Source: Bacteroidota bacterium
GTDB taxonomy: Bacteria > Bacteroidota > Bacteroidia > Bacteroidales > GCA-2711565
Assembly (NCBI GenBank): GCA_003353955.1
Contig: PIVJ01000015.1
Span: forward strand, 1-43,287
Length of the DNA stretch: 43,287 nucleotides
Reading direction: 5' to 3'
Both the position numbers and the translations under genes were made by a program. Positions 10,365-20,313 of the stretch are shown here, one piece after another. Under the pieces are notes generated by a model that ran no database searches, had not been told where the DNA came from, and saw nothing but the letters and a program-made list of their open reading frames with translations. Positions within the stretch are counted from its first letter, which is position 1, and each line of letters opens with the position of its first letter.

Positions 10365-10763
10365 ATGCTTACCGATCCAGTTGCAGATTATTTAACAAGA
10401 ATTAGAAATGCTGTGAAAGCCAACCTTAGAGTGGTTGAAATTCCTGCATCTAGCTTGAAAAAAGCGATAACAAAAATACTCTTTGAAAAAGGGTATATTT
10501 TAAATTACAAATTCGAGGATGACTCAAAACAAGGCATCATTAAAATTGCGTTGAAATTTCATCCCGTGAGTAAAATATCAGCCGTATCAAAACTTCAAAG
10601 AGTGAGTCGGCCTGGTTTAAGAAAATATGCCAGTGCCGACAATTTACCAAGAGTTATGAACGGACTTGGTATCGCGATACTTTCTACATCACAAGGTGTA
10701 ATTACTGACAAAGAAGCTCGCAAGCTGAAAGTTGGTGGCGAAGTTTTATGTTACATTAGTTAA
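10365..10763 (+). CDS. rpsH: 30S ribosomal protein S8
   Basis: S8 organises the 16S central domain and represses the spc operon in E. coli. The 132-residue product starts with [16 protein letters not shown] and ends with the family signature GEVLCYIS, preceded by [19 protein letters not shown]. It is 33 nt after rpsN. An S8 operator of E. coli type at rplE was not recognised. Confidence 0.97.
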   Translation: MLTDPVADYLTRIRNAVKANLRVVEIPASSLKKAITKILFEKGYILNYKFEDDSKQGIIKIALKFHPVSKISAVSKLQRVSRPGLRKYASADNLPRVMNGLGIAILSTSQGVITDKEARKLKVGGEVLCYIS

Positions 10764-10764
10764 T

Positions 10765-10773
10765 AAAGGAGAT
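10765..10773 (+). promoter_or_regulatory. Shine-Dalgarno-like site for rplF
   Basis: AAAGGAGAT ends seven bases before the rplF ATG at 10781, an ideal spacing for a Shine-Dalgarno sequence. It lies in the noncoding gap after rpsH, so codon constraints do not explain it. Such sites are uncommon in Bacteroidota. Confidence 0.45.
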
Positions 10774-10780
10774 TTAATCA

Positions 10781-11335
10781 ATGTCAAGAATAGGAAAATT
10801 GCCAATAAGTATTCCTGAAGGAGTTCAGGTAACGGTGAGTGACGATAATGTAGTTACTGTAAAAGGAAAACTTGGTGAACTTCAGCAAGGAGTTAAACCA
10901 GCTATCAGTGTAAAGATAGAAGATGGAGAAATTACTGTTGAAAGACGCACAGATAGCAAACCAGACAGATCTATGCACGGTTTATACCGTTCATTAATCG
11001 CCAATATGATAAAAGGAGTTTCTGAAGGATATAAAATTGTTCAGGAAATAGTGGGAGTTGGCTATAAAGCAAATGCTAATGGTCAGATTCTTGAAATTTC
11101 TGTGGGTTATTCTCACAATATATTTCTAGAACTACCACCAGAAGTTAAAGTTGAAACAATTACAGAAAGAAGTAAGAATCCTTTAATTATTTTAACTTCA
11201 CATGACAAACAACTAGTTGGGCAAGTTGCAGCAAAAATTAGATCATTAAGGAAACCAGAACCATATAAAGGAAAAGGTATTAGATTCCAAGGTGAAGAAA
11301 TTAGACGAAAAGCTGGGAAAACTGCTACTGCATAA
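10781..11335 (+). CDS. rplF: 50S ribosomal protein L6
   Basis: L6 binds near the sarcin-ricin loop and supports factor binding. The 184-residue protein starts MSRIGKLPISIPEGVQVTV. It has two repeated domains and the conserved C-terminal KIRSLRKPEPYKGKGIRFQG. It follows rpsH by 17 nt with a good Shine-Dalgarno-like sequence. The gap to rplR is 31 nt. Confidence 0.98.
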   Translation: MSRIGKLPISIPEGVQVTVSDDNVVTVKGKLGELQQGVKPAISVKIEDGEITVERRTDSKPDRSMHGLYRSLIANMIKGVSEGYKIVQEIVGVGYKANANGQILEISVGYSHNIFLELPPEVKVETITERSKNPLIILTSHDKQLVGQVAAKIRSLRKPEPYKGKGIRFQGEEIRRKAGKTATA

Positions 11336-11366
11336 TAAAAACAAAGACTTTTAAATTCTTTACAGA

Positions 11367-11729
11367 ATGGCAATAAAAGATAAAAAGAAAAACAGAAGAT
11401 TCAGAATCAAACAACGAATTAAAAAAACGATTGTTGGAACGGCTGAGAGGCCAAGACTTACCGTTTTCAGAAGCAACAAAGAGGTTTATGCTCAATTGAT
11501 TAATGATGCTGACGGAGTAACTGTTGCTGCTGCATCTTCAATCAGCAAAGGAATCGCAGATAAGAAAAACTCAAAAATTGAGCAAGCAAAATTAGTTGGA
11601 AACTTAATTGCGGAGAAAGGCAAAGAAGCTGGTATTGAGTCAGTGGTTTTCGATCGAAATGGTTATTTATATCATGGCAGAGTTAAATCTTTAGCAGAAG
11701 GTGCTAGAGAAGGAGGTCTTAAATTTTAA
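11367..11729 (+). CDS. rplR: 50S ribosomal protein L18
   Basis: L18 binds 5S rRNA and helps attach it to the 50S subunit. The 120-residue product has the typical basic N-terminus ([20 protein letters not shown]), [16 protein letters not shown] and the C-terminal [20 protein letters not shown] ending GGLKF. The rpsE ATG lies 4 nt after its stop. Confidence 0.97.
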   Translation: MAIKDKKKNRRFRIKQRIKKTIVGTAERPRLTVFRSNKEVYAQLINDADGVTVAAASSISKGIADKKNSKIEQAKLVGNLIAEKGKEAGIESVVFDRNGYLYHGRVKSLAEGAREGGLKF

Positions 11730-11733
11730 GGAT

Positions 11734-12252
11734 ATGGCAAACGTAAATGTAAAAAGAATAAAATCCAGCGAAATTGAATTTAAAGACAGGCTGGTTAGTA
11801 TCCAACGAGTTACAAAAGTAACCAAAGGTGGTCGTACTTTTAGCTTCTCAGCCATTGTGGTGGTTGGAAACGAGAACGGTGTTGTAGGTTATGGATTAGG
11901 TAAAGCGAAAGAGGTAACTTCTGCAATCGAAAAAGGTATTGATGATGCGAAGAAAAACTTAATTAAGGTCCCTATCTTGAAAGGTACTTTGCCACATGAG
12001 CAATATGGTAAATACAGTGGAGCTTATATTTTTCTTAAGCCAGCAGCCCCTGGTACCGGAGTAATTGCAGGTGGCGCAATGCGTGCAGTCTTAGAAAGTG
12101 TTGGAGTAACTGATGTGTTGGCAAAATCAAAGGGATCTTCAAACCCACATAGTGTTGTTAAAGCAACCATTGATGCTTTAATAAAATTGCGTGACCCTTA
12201 TACAGTAGCACAAATTCGGGGAGTTAGTCTTAATACTGTTTTCAACGGATAA
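11734..12252 (+). CDS. rpsE: 30S ribosomal protein S5
   Basis: S5 contributes to mRNA unwinding and decoding accuracy. I start it at the ATG at 11734 ([15 protein letters not shown]), giving 172 residues. A GTG at 11701 in frame lies inside rplR and would add a non-conserved 11 residues. The double-stranded RNA-binding fold ([20 protein letters not shown]) and the C-terminal domain ([19 protein letters not shown]) are clear. An AGGAGG tract (11711-11716) in rplR lies 17 bases before the ATG, rather far for a Shine-Dalgarno site. Confidence 0.97.
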   Translation: MANVNVKRIKSSEIEFKDRLVSIQRVTKVTKGGRTFSFSAIVVVGNENGVVGYGLGKAKEVTSAIEKGIDDAKKNLIKVPILKGTLPHEQYGKYSGAYIFLKPAAPGTGVIAGGAMRAVLESVGVTDVLAKSKGSSNPHSVVKATIDALIKLRDPYTVAQIRGVSLNTVFNG

Positions 12253-12320
12253 ATAACAAGGATGATGAAACGAGCCTGATGGCACGTTCCGTGTGACAAA
12301 TGAAATCTTTTAACACATGA
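12253..12320 (+). promoter_or_regulatory. relay of three mini-ORFs between rpsE and rpmD
   Basis: This 64-nt spacer is packed with tiny reading frames. MMKRA (ATG 12262, stop 12277-12279) overlaps MARSV (ATG 12279, stop 12294-12296) as TGATG. MKSFNT (ATG 12300) follows after 3 nt and overlaps the rpmD start as ATGA (12317-12320). A CACG-TTC-CGTG hairpin lies inside the second. The arrangement could pass ribosomes from rpsE to rpmD by termination-reinitiation. It may also be chance; comparison with relatives is needed. Confidence 0.4.
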
Positions 12321-12496
12321 AAAAACTAAAAATTAAACAGGTAAAAAGTGGAATCGGACAAGCAAAACGTCAGAAACTTACCATACAGGCTTTAGGCCTG
12401 AAAAGGATGCATCATTCAATTGAAGTTGTTGGTACACCACAAATATTGGGAATGATAGCCAAAGTAAATCATCTACTGCAAGTAGAAGAAGTATAA
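12317..12496 (+). CDS. rpmD: 50S ribosomal protein L30
   Basis: L30 is a small 50S protein. The 59-residue product (KLKIKQVKSGIGQAKRQKLT, then LGLKRMHHSIEV) matches the family, including the LGL..M pattern. Its position between rpsE and rplO is canonical. The reading frame is closed by a TAA at 12311-12313, so the ATG at 12317 is the only plausible start. It lies downstream of the mini-ORF relay and overlaps its last stop codon. Confidence 0.96.
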   Translation: MKKLKIKQVKSGIGQAKRQKLTIQALGLKRMHHSIEVVGTPQILGMIAKVNHLLQVEEV

Positions 12497-12521
12497 CATT
12501 AGAAAAAAATAATTAGATACG

Positions 12522-12968
12522 ATGGATTTAAGTAATTTAAAACCGGCAGAAGGTTCTACAAAAAACAGGAAAAGAATAGGGCGAGGTCAGGGATCTGGAC
12601 GAGGTGGAACCTCCACAAGAGGGCATAAAGGTGCTCAGTCAAGGTCTGGTTACAGCAGAAAATTTGGTTTCGAAGGTGGTCAAATGCCATTATACCGGCG
12701 AGTTCCTAAATTCGGATTTAAGAACATCAACCGTAAGGAATATCAGGGTATTAACATCGATTCTTTACAAAAGTTAGCTGAAACAAAAAAAACTAAGACT
12801 ATCGATATTGATATTTTAGTTGAAAACGGATTAGCTTCTAAAAACGATTTGATAAAAGTATTAGGTCGAGGCGAGTTAAAAGCAAAATTAGAAGTTACGG
12901 TTCATGCGTTTTCAAAATCAGCTATTAAAGCTATCGAAGCTCAAGGTGGTGTTGCAATAAAAATTTAA
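12522..12968 (+). CDS. rplO: 50S ribosomal protein L15
   Basis: L15 is a late-assembly 50S protein with a long extension penetrating the rRNA. The 148-residue product starts [20 protein letters not shown], followed by a Gly/Arg-rich stretch and [19 protein letters not shown], a clear signature. It ends [19 protein letters not shown]. The secY start follows after 6 nt. Confidence 0.98.
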   Translation: MDLSNLKPAEGSTKNRKRIGRGQGSGRGGTSTRGHKGAQSRSGYSRKFGFEGGQMPLYRRVPKFGFKNINRKEYQGINIDSLQKLAETKKTKTIDIDILVENGLASKNDLIKVLGRGELKAKLEVTVHAFSKSAIKAIEAQGGVAIKI

Positions 12969-12974
12969 GATTAA

Positions 12975-14333
12975 ATGAAAAGATTAATCCAGACAATTAG
13001 AAACATTTATAAGATTGAGGACCTTAGAAACCGTATCTTGTACACGATCGGAATCTTGTTAATTTATAGATTGGGGGCTCAAGTCGTTATTCCTGGTGTC
13101 GATCCTGATATGTTGTCAAATTTACAAAGCCAAACTGACGGTGGAATTCTTGGATTACTAAACATGTTTTCAGGTGGAGCCTTTTCAAATGCATCAATAT
13201 TTGCATTGGGGATTATGCCTTATATTTCTGCATCAATTGTAATTCAATTGCTCGGAATGGCAATTCCTTACTTTCAGAAACTTCAGAAAGAAGGCGAAAG
13301 TGGCCGAAGAAAGATTAATCAAATTACCCGTTACTTAACGGTAATTATTACTGGATTTCAGGCACCAGCCTATATCGCCAATATGATCTCAAGGCTGCCC
13401 CCCGAAGGTATCTCACCTTTCGATCCTAGTATCACTTCTCCTACAACATTCTTCTGGGTTTCAACTGTTATTATTCTAATATCTGGAACCATGTTTGTAA
13501 TGTGGCTCGGTGAAAAAATAACAGATAAAGGTGTCGGTAACGGTATTTCATTAATTATCATGATTGGAATTATTGCCAGATTACCATTTGCATTGGCTGG
13601 TGAGTTCTTCTCAAAAATGGAGCAAAAAGGTGGTGGGTTAGTGTTCTTCGTTGTTGAAATTGCAGTCCTCGTTTTTGTAATCCTATTGACAATATTACTC
13701 GTACAAGGAACTCGGAAAATACCGGTGCAATATGCCAAACGAATTATTGGGAATAAGCAATATGGTGGAGTTCGACAATATATACCACTAAAGGTAAATG
13801 CAGCAGGTGTAATGCCTATCATCTTTGCACAGGCAATCATGTTTTTACCATTAACCTTAGCCGGTTTCTCAAATTCAGAAACACTCGGTGGTTTTGCTGC
13901 AGCATTTACAAACATAAATGGATTTTGGTATAACCTGGTACAGTTTGTAATGATTATGTTGTTTACCTATTTTTATACAGCCATTACAGTTAATCCAAAT
14001 CAAATGGCAGAAGACATGAAGAAAAACGGTGGATTTATTCCGGGTGTTAAACCGGGTAGACAAACCGCAGAATTTATTGATAATGTAATGTCGAGAATTA
14101 CATTACCGGGATCAATATTTTTAGCTACCGTTACGTTACTTCCTACCTTGGTAAGATTGGTAGGAGTTAATCAGGCGTTTGCTATGTTTTTCGGTGGAAC
14201 CTCTCTTTTAATTTTAGTAGGGGTGGTATTGGATACATTGCAACAAATAGAAAGCCATTTATTAATGCGCCATTATGATGGACTAACCAAATCCGGTAGG
14301 ATTAAAGGAAGATCCGGTGGCATTATGGGCTAA
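12975..14333 (+). CDS. secY: preprotein translocase channel subunit SecY
   Basis: SecY is the protein-conducting channel of the inner membrane. The 452-residue protein has ten hydrophobic segments. Signatures include ALGIMPYISASIVIQLLGMA and GISLIIMIGIIARLP, plus a cytosolic loop ending at GFIPGVKPGRQTAEF. It is embedded between rplO and map as in many bacteria, so its synthesis is tied to ribosome production. An antisense open frame of 181 codons (13370-13915) is a shadow. Confidence 0.98.
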   Translation: MKRLIQTIRNIYKIEDLRNRILYTIGILLIYRLGAQVVIPGVDPDMLSNLQSQTDGGILGLLNMFSGGAFSNASIFALGIMPYISASIVIQLLGMAIPYFQKLQKEGESGRRKINQITRYLTVIITGFQAPAYIANMISRLPPEGISPFDPSITSPTTFFWVSTVIILISGTMFVMWLGEKITDKGVGNGISLIIMIGIIARLPFALAGEFFSKMEQKGGGLVFFVVEIAVLVFVILLTILLVQGTRKIPVQYAKRIIGNKQYGGVRQYIPLKVNAAGVMPIIFAQAIMFLPLTLAGFSNSETLGGFAAAFTNINGFWYNLVQFVMIMLFTYFYTAITVNPNQMAEDMKKNGGFIPGVKPGRQTAEFIDNVMSRITLPGSIFLATVTLLPTLVRLVGVNQAFAMFFGGTSLLILVGVVLDTLQQIESHLLMRHYDGLTKSGRIKGRSGGIMG

Positions 14334-14344
14334 GATTATATTGT

Positions 14345-15118
14345 ATGATACAGTATAAGACAAATGATGAAATTGAATTAATAAGAGAAAGTTCTTTACT
14401 TGTTGGAAAAACATTAGCCGAGGTTGCTAAGCTTATTAAACCTGGGATTGATACAATTAAATTGGATAAGATCGCCGAAGAATTTATTCGTGATCATAAT
14501 GCTATACCTGGGTTTAAAGGTTATAGCGGGTTTCCAAATACCTTGTGTATGTCTGTGAACGAACAAGTTGTTCACGGAATACCAAGTAAGAAGAAACTTA
14601 AAGATGGAGATATCGTATCAATCGATTGTGGAGTGGTTTTAAACGGTTTTTATGGTGATTCTGCCTACACATTTGAAGTAGGTGAAGTAAAAGAAGAAGT
14701 AAAATTATTACTTCAACGAACTAAAGAATCGCTATATAAAGGAATTGAAATGGCCATCACCGGAAAGCGAATTGGAGATATTGGGTATGAAATTCAAACC
14801 CATACTGAACAATTTGGTTATTCAGTGGTAAGAGATTTGGTTGGGCATGGACTGGGAAGAAACTTACACGAAAAACCGGAAGTACCTAATTATGGTAAAA
14901 GAGGAGTAGGAGTAAAATTGAAAGAAGGAATGGTTTTAGCAATTGAACCGATGATTAACCTTGGCGTGAAAGATGTAATTCAGGAAAAAGATGGTTGGAC
15001 GATTAGAACAACTGATCGACTGCCATCAGCTCATTTTGAGCACGATGTTGCTATTAGAAGTGGAAAGGCTGAGATTCTTTCTACATTTAAATATATTGAA
15101 AAAGTAATTAATAAATAA
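14345..15118 (+). CDS. map: methionine aminopeptidase, type I
   Basis: This enzyme removes the initiator methionine from new proteins after deformylation. The 257-residue product has the metal ligands in place: two Asp in [17 protein letters not shown], His in [18 protein letters not shown], Glu in LAIEPM and Glu in FEHDVAI. The length is that of the bare catalytic domain. It lies 11 nt after secY and 7 nt before infA. The peptide deformylase gene is at the other end of this window. Confidence 0.98.
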   Translation: MIQYKTNDEIELIRESSLLVGKTLAEVAKLIKPGIDTIKLDKIAEEFIRDHNAIPGFKGYSGFPNTLCMSVNEQVVHGIPSKKKLKDGDIVSIDCGVVLNGFYGDSAYTFEVGEVKEEVKLLLQRTKESLYKGIEMAITGKRIGDIGYEIQTHTEQFGYSVVRDLVGHGLGRNLHEKPEVPNYGKRGVGVKLKEGMVLAIEPMINLGVKDVIQEKDGWTIRTTDRLPSAHFEHDVAIRSGKAEILSTFKYIEKVINK

Positions 15119-15125
15119 CATATTT

Positions 15126-15344
15126 ATGGCTAAGCAAACATCTATAGAACAAGATGGTACTGTAATTGAATCATTAGGCAATGCAATGTTTCGCGTTGAG
15201 CTTGAAAATGGGCATATTATTACTGCACACATCTCAGGTAAAATGAGAATGCACTACATCAAGATTTTACCCGGTGATAGGGTAAAATTAGAAATGTCGC
15301 CTTATGATCTTACTAAAGGTCGGATTACATTCAGATACAAGTAA
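15126..15344 (+). CDS. infA: translation initiation factor IF-1
   Basis: IF-1 occupies the A site of the 30S subunit during initiation. The 72-residue OB-fold protein ([55 protein letters not shown]) has exact family length. It follows map closely and precedes rpmJ by 49 nt. Confidence 0.98.
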   Translation: MAKQTSIEQDGTVIESLGNAMFRVELENGHIITAHISGKMRMHYIKILPGDRVKLEMSPYDLTKGRITFRYK

Positions 15345-15393
15345 GAAAAACAGAATAAAAAATTGGATTAGTAAAATATTTAATTGAAACAAA

Positions 15394-15510
15394 ATGAAAG
15401 TTAGAGCATCAGTTAAGAAAAGATCTCCGGAATGCAAAATAGTTCGCAGGAAAGGAAGATTGTATGTAATCAATAAAAGAAATCCAAAGTTCAAACAACG
15501 TCAGGGATAG
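15394..15510 (+). CDS. rpmJ: 50S ribosomal protein L36, zinc-free form
   Basis: L36 is the smallest 50S protein. The 38-residue product begins [19 protein letters not shown] and ends NPKFKQRQG. Only one of the four zinc ligands of the classical form remains: Cys14 is kept, while positions 11, 27 and 33 are Ser, Asn and Phe. It is therefore the zinc-independent type, common in Bacteroidota. It is too short for most ORF cut-offs but its place between infA and rpsM is canonical. Confidence 0.97.
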   Translation: MKVRASVKKRSPECKIVRRKGRLYVINKRNPKFKQRQG

Positions 15511-15551
15511 AAATTGACTTTAACATTTAACCAACAATAATAATTTGATAT

Positions 15552-15932
15552 ATGGCTAGAATTGCGGGTATTGATTTACCTAAAAACAAAAGAGGCGAAA
15601 TAGGACTAACTTATATCTTTGGTATAGGTAGAGGTCTTGCACAGCAAATACTAACCGAAGCTAACATCGCCTGGGGTAAAAAAGTTGAGGATTGGACCGA
15701 TGATGAGCAAAATACTATAAGAAACATCATCAGTGAAACTTGCAAAGTTGAAGGTGGCTTACGCTCAGAAATTCAAACCAATATAAAACGGTTACGTGAT
15801 ATTGGCTCTTACCGGGGAATCAGGCATCGTTTAGGCTTACCATTACGTGGCCAGCATACTAAAAATAATGCACGAACAAGAAAAGGCAGAAAAAAAACTG
15901 TTGCTAATAAAAAGAAAGCACCTAAAGGTTAA
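15552..15932 (+). CDS. rpsM: 30S ribosomal protein S13
   Basis: S13 lies in the 30S head, touching the P-site tRNA and the 50S subunit. The 126-residue product starts [20 protein letters not shown] and has [20 protein letters not shown] and [14 protein letters not shown], all diagnostic. It opens the alpha section, with 41-nt gaps on both sides. Confidence 0.98.
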   Translation: MARIAGIDLPKNKRGEIGLTYIFGIGRGLAQQILTEANIAWGKKVEDWTDDEQNTIRNIISETCKVEGGLRSEIQTNIKRLRDIGSYRGIRHRLGLPLRGQHTKNNARTRKGRKKTVANKKKAPKG

Positions 15933-15973
15933 TAGATAGTTCTTTTTGATTAAGGATAGAAACATTAAAAATT

Positions 15974-16363
15974 ATGGCAAAAAGTACCAGAAGTTCCAAG
16001 AAGAAAGTAGTAAAAGTTGAGCCCATCGGGAAAGCTTTTATCCAGGCTTCCTTCAATAATATAATCATATCTCTAACCAATAATACCGGTCAGGTTATTT
16101 CTTGGTCATCATCAGGAAAAATGGGTTTTAGAGGTTCAAAGAAAAACACCCCTTATGCAGCTCAAATGGCTGCTGAGGACTGTGCAAAAGTCGCATTTGA
16201 TTTAGGCCTTAGGAAAGTTAAGGTTTTTGTAAAAGGTCCTGGAGCAGGTAGAGAATCTGCAATCCGAACCTTACATTCACAGGGTATAGAAGTTGCTGAA
16301 ATTACCGACGTAACGCCATTACCACATAACGGTTGTAGACCTCCTAAAAGACGTAGGGTATAA
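15974..16363 (+). CDS. rpsK: 30S ribosomal protein S11
   Basis: S11 forms part of the 30S platform near the E-site codon. The 129-residue product has [39 protein letters not shown] and the C-terminal [19 protein letters not shown] strong hairpin follows in the 67-nt spacer before rpsD. Confidence 0.98.
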   Translation: MAKSTRSSKKKVVKVEPIGKAFIQASFNNIIISLTNNTGQVISWSSSGKMGFRGSKKNTPYAAQMAAEDCAKVAFDLGLRKVKVFVKGPGAGRESAIRTLHSQGIEVAEITDVTPLPHNGCRPPKRRRV

Positions 16364-16370
16364 TTTGATT

Positions 16371-16394
16371 GCTTGGGTATTATTGTACCCAAGC
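16371..16394 (+). promoter_or_regulatory. perfect hairpin between rpsK and rpsD
   Basis: GCTTGGGTA (16371-16379) and TACCCAAGC (16386-16394) form a perfect 9-bp stem with a 6-nt loop. No U tract follows, so a simple terminator is unlikely within this operon. Plausible roles are an S4 feedback site, an RNase processing site or a partial attenuator tuning rpsD-rpoA-rplQ. In E. coli, S4 controls the alpha operon from the rpsM leader instead. Confidence 0.55.
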
Positions 16395-16430
16395 TGAATT
16401 ATTAAAACAAAAAAAGTAAAAATATAGAGT

Positions 16431-17036
16431 ATGGCAAGATATACAGGTCCAAAGTCAAGAGTTGCAAGAAAATTTCATGATCCGATTTTCGGTGTAGACA
16501 AGGCATTTGAAAAGAAAAACTATCCTCCCGGACAGCATGGAAACTCAAAACGCAGAAAGAAGCAATCTGAATACGGAATCCAGCTTCAGGAGAAACAAAA
16601 AGCAAAATATACTTACGGTATCTTAGAGCGACAATTTCGAAATATTTTTGAAAAGGCCAATCGTAAAAAAGGGATCACCGGTGAAAACTTACTTCAGTTA
16701 ATTGAAGCTCGTCTGGATAATGTGGTATTCCGTTTAGGAATTGCTCCAACACGTAGTGCTGCTCGCCAGTTAGTTTCGCACCGTCATATTATTGTGAACG
16801 GAAGCGTTGTAAATGTTCCTTCTTATCAAATAAAAGAAGGTGATATGATCGGCGTTCGTGAAAGATCAAAATCATTAGAAATAATATCTGATTCTTTAGC
16901 ATCTCGGGCAAACCAATATTCTTGGTTAGAGTGGGATGATGAGAGATTAGTTGGTAAATTCGTAAATTATCCGGTTCGTGAAGATATTCCGGAAAACATC
17001 AAAGAGCAACTAATTGTAGAGTTGTATTCAAAATAA
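16431..17036 (+). CDS. rpsD: 30S ribosomal protein S4, zinc-free form
   Basis: S4 nucleates 16S rRNA folding and lies at the mRNA entry site. The 201-residue protein has the S4 RNA-binding domain ([20 protein letters not shown], then [11 protein letters not shown]). The N-terminal region ([18 protein letters not shown]) lacks the cysteines that bind zinc in some S4 proteins. It lies downstream of the hairpin and 44 nt before rpoA. Confidence 0.98.
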   Translation: MARYTGPKSRVARKFHDPIFGVDKAFEKKNYPPGQHGNSKRRKKQSEYGIQLQEKQKAKYTYGILERQFRNIFEKANRKKGITGENLLQLIEARLDNVVFRLGIAPTRSAARQLVSHRHIIVNGSVVNVPSYQIKEGDMIGVRERSKSLEIISDSLASRANQYSWLEWDDERLVGKFVNYPVREDIPENIKEQLIVELYSK

Positions 17037-17080
17037 TAAGTTGATTTAATTAATTATTCGACAACAAATAAAACAAATAT

Positions 17081-18073
17081 ATGTCAATTCTAGCATTTCA
17101 AAAACCTGATAAGGTCATCATGATCGAAGCAGATGAATTCAAAGGAATCTTTGAATTCCGTCCACTGGAACCTGGCTTCGGAATCACAATTGGTAATGCA
17201 TTGAGAAGAATCTTACTTTCTTCACTCGATGGATTTGCAATTACTTCAATGAGAATTGAAGGAGTTGTTCAGGAATTCTCTACCATTAAAGGTGTGGTTG
17301 AAGATGTTTCGGAAATTATCCTTAACCTCAAAAAAATTCGGTTCAAACAACAAATTGAAACCGAAACCAGTGAAGAAGTACATGTAGTTATTGGCGACCA
17401 GGAAGTATTTAAGGCCGGTGACATTAACAAGTTCCTATCCGTATTTCAGGTGTTAAATTCTGATGAGGCAATTTGCCAAATGGATCCAACGGTAAAACTA
17501 TCAATGAAACTGACCATCGAAAAAGGTCGTGGTTATGTTCCAGCCGAGGAAAATAAGAATGTTAACGCAACTGTTGATACAGTATTCTTAGATTCAATAC
17601 ACACTCCAATTATTAATGTTAAATACGATGTCGAAGATTATCGTGTTGAGCAAAAAACCGACTACGAAAAACTTGTATTCGAAATTTCAACTGATGGATC
17701 TATTCATCCAAAAGAAGCGTTAAAAGAAGCAGCGAAGATTTTAATTCATCATTTCATGTTATTCTCTGATGAACGCATTACGTTAGATACTGAAGAGAAA
17801 ACTGTAACTGAAGAATTTGATGAAAGTTCATTACATATCAGGCAACTACTGAAAACCAAATTGGTCGACTTAGATCTTTCAGTACGTGCATTGAATTGTT
17901 TGAAGGCCGCTGATGTTGACACCTTAGGTGATTTAGTTGCATTCAATAAAAATGATCTATTAAAATTCAGAAACTTCGGTAAAAAGTCATTAACTGAATT
18001 AGAAGAATTAGTAAAAGTGAAGAATCTGGAATTTGGGATGAATACAGCGAAGTATAAATTAGATAAGGAATAA
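17081..18073 (+). CDS. rpoA: RNA polymerase alpha subunit
   Basis: The alpha dimer scaffolds RNA polymerase, and its C-terminal domain binds promoter DNA and activators. The 330-residue protein has the N-terminal assembly domain ([19 protein letters not shown]) and, after a linker near residue 245, the helix-hairpin-helix C-terminal domain ([36 protein letters not shown]). The length is normal. It lies 44 nt after rpsD and 5 nt before rplQ. Confidence 0.98.
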   Translation: MSILAFQKPDKVIMIEADEFKGIFEFRPLEPGFGITIGNALRRILLSSLDGFAITSMRIEGVVQEFSTIKGVVEDVSEIILNLKKIRFKQQIETETSEEVHVVIGDQEVFKAGDINKFLSVFQVLNSDEAICQMDPTVKLSMKLTIEKGRGYVPAEENKNVNATVDTVFLDSIHTPIINVKYDVEDYRVEQKTDYEKLVFEISTDGSIHPKEALKEAAKILIHHFMLFSDERITLDTEEKTVTEEFDESSLHIRQLLKTKLVDLDLSVRALNCLKAADVDTLGDLVAFNKNDLLKFRNFGKKSLTELEELVKVKNLEFGMNTAKYKLDKE

Positions 18074-18078
18074 TTGAG

Positions 18079-18753
18079 ATGAGACACGGAAAGAAATTCA
18101 ACCATTTAAGCAGAAAAAGTGCTCATAGAAAAGCCATGTTAGCTAACATGGCTGCATCTTTGATCACACATAAAAGAATCAGGACTACATTGGCTAAAGC
18201 GAAAGCACTGAGAGGCTACATCGAGCCTTTAATCACTAAATCGAAAGAGGATACTACTCATAACAGAAGAACCGTTTTCAGTTATTTGCAAAGCAAAGAA
18301 GCGGTAACTGAATTGTTCAGAGAAATATCTTTAAAGATAGCGAATCGCCCGGGAGGATATACTCGTATTCTAAAGACTGGAAATCGATTAGGAGATAATG
18401 CTGAGATGTGTTATATCGAATTGGTTGATTATAATGAGAATTTGTTAGCCGAACAAGAAACCAAAGCCAAATCAGGCCGTCGTAGAAGAGGGACAAAGAA
18501 AACTGCAACTGAGATAGCTGCAGTACAGCCAGAAGCTGTTGTTGAACCAACTGAAGAAGTAACGGGTGAATCTCCGGTAGTTGAAGCAGAAGTTACTATG
18601 GAAGAAGTGAAGGATGAATCTCAAAAAAAAGAAGTTAAGGAAGAACCAAAAGTTGAAGACAAGGAAGAGGTGAAGGCTGAAGCTCCGAGAGAGGAATCCA
18701 AAGAAGAGCCAAAAGATGAAGATAAAAAAGAAACAGAAGAAGAGAAGAAATAG
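18079..18753 (+). CDS. rplQ: 50S ribosomal protein L17 with long charged C-terminal tail
   Basis: L17 lies near the exit tunnel. Residues 1-121 are a normal L17 ([40 protein letters not shown]). About 100 extra residues follow: a basic linker ([11 protein letters not shown]) and a Glu/Lys/Pro/Val-rich, low-complexity tail ending EEEKK. The 224-residue total is almost twice the E. coli length. Extended L17 proteins occur in Bacteroidota, but this tail is long. The frame is open without a break and stops just before the operon terminator. Confidence 0.96.
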   Translation: MRHGKKFNHLSRKSAHRKAMLANMAASLITHKRIRTTLAKAKALRGYIEPLITKSKEDTTHNRRTVFSYLQSKEAVTELFREISLKIANRPGGYTRILKTGNRLGDNAEMCYIELVDYNENLLAEQETKAKSGRRRRGTKKTATEIAAVQPEAVVEPTEEVTGESPVVEAEVTMEEVKDESQKKEVKEEPKVEDKEEVKAEAPREESKEEPKDEDKKETEEEKK

Positions 18754-18774
18754 TTGATCTTTTTAGATAGATTT

Positions 18775-18808
18775 AAAGGATAAAGTATAAACTTTATCCT
18801 TTTTTTTT
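18775..18808 (+). terminator. intrinsic terminator of the ribosomal operon
   Basis: A perfect 12-bp stem (AAAGGATAAAGT, 18775-18786, with ACTTTATCCTTT, 18791-18802), a 4-nt loop and a run of nine T (18800-18808) follow rplQ by about 20 nt. It should end the 18-kb supercluster transcript. Leakage may feed eno, which starts 42 nt later. Confidence 0.88.
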
Positions 18809-18817
18809 ATCATTTAA

Positions 18818-20140
<1,323 letters not shown>

Positions 20141-20169
20141 CTAGCAGTCAAATAAAATAATTATTATAT

Positions 20170-20215
20170 AGAAGGTCGATCGGCTCTATCGCAGATCGAC
20201 CTTCTCGTTTTTTTT
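20170..20215 (+). terminator. intrinsic terminator of eno
   Basis: AGAAGGTCGATC (20170-20181) and GATCGACCTTCT (20194-20205) form a perfect 12-bp stem with a 12-nt loop, followed by eight T (20208-20215). It lies 29 nt after the eno stop. It is a strong rightward terminator and lacks a U tract on the opposite strand. Confidence 0.9.
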
Positions 20216-20220
20216 ATCTA

Positions 20221-20280
20221 GATTGCGAGACTATAAATCTCCTTTGGACACTATCCTGAAAAGTGTGTAAGTATAAAACT
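20221..20280. other. short intergenic stretch with two small inverted repeats, possible transposon-end relic
   Basis: GAGA/TCTC (20227-20230, 20238-20241) and ACACT/AGTGT (20248-20252, 20262-20266) lie in the eno to SPOR-gene gap. The segment TTTGGACACTATCCTGAAAA plus GTGTGTAAG resembles, from memory only, terminal repeats of IS256-like elements. There is no transposase and no second end in the window. It may equally be part of the 3' untranslated region of the leftward SPOR gene. Confidence 0.2.
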
Positions 20281-20313
20281 ACCTCAGAATATTGGTATGA
20301 TGGTTTATTAACT

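Noticed and set aside
12271-12300. Possible group II intron 5' end (GTGTGAC at 12291-12297) between rpsE and rpmD
   Set aside because: There is no intron body, no domain V and no reverse transcriptase; rpmD follows within 20 nt.
13370-13915. Antisense open frame of 181 codons inside secY
   Set aside because: It lies wholly within the conserved secY gene on the opposite strand; the translation has no recognisable domain and no promoter or translation signal of its own.
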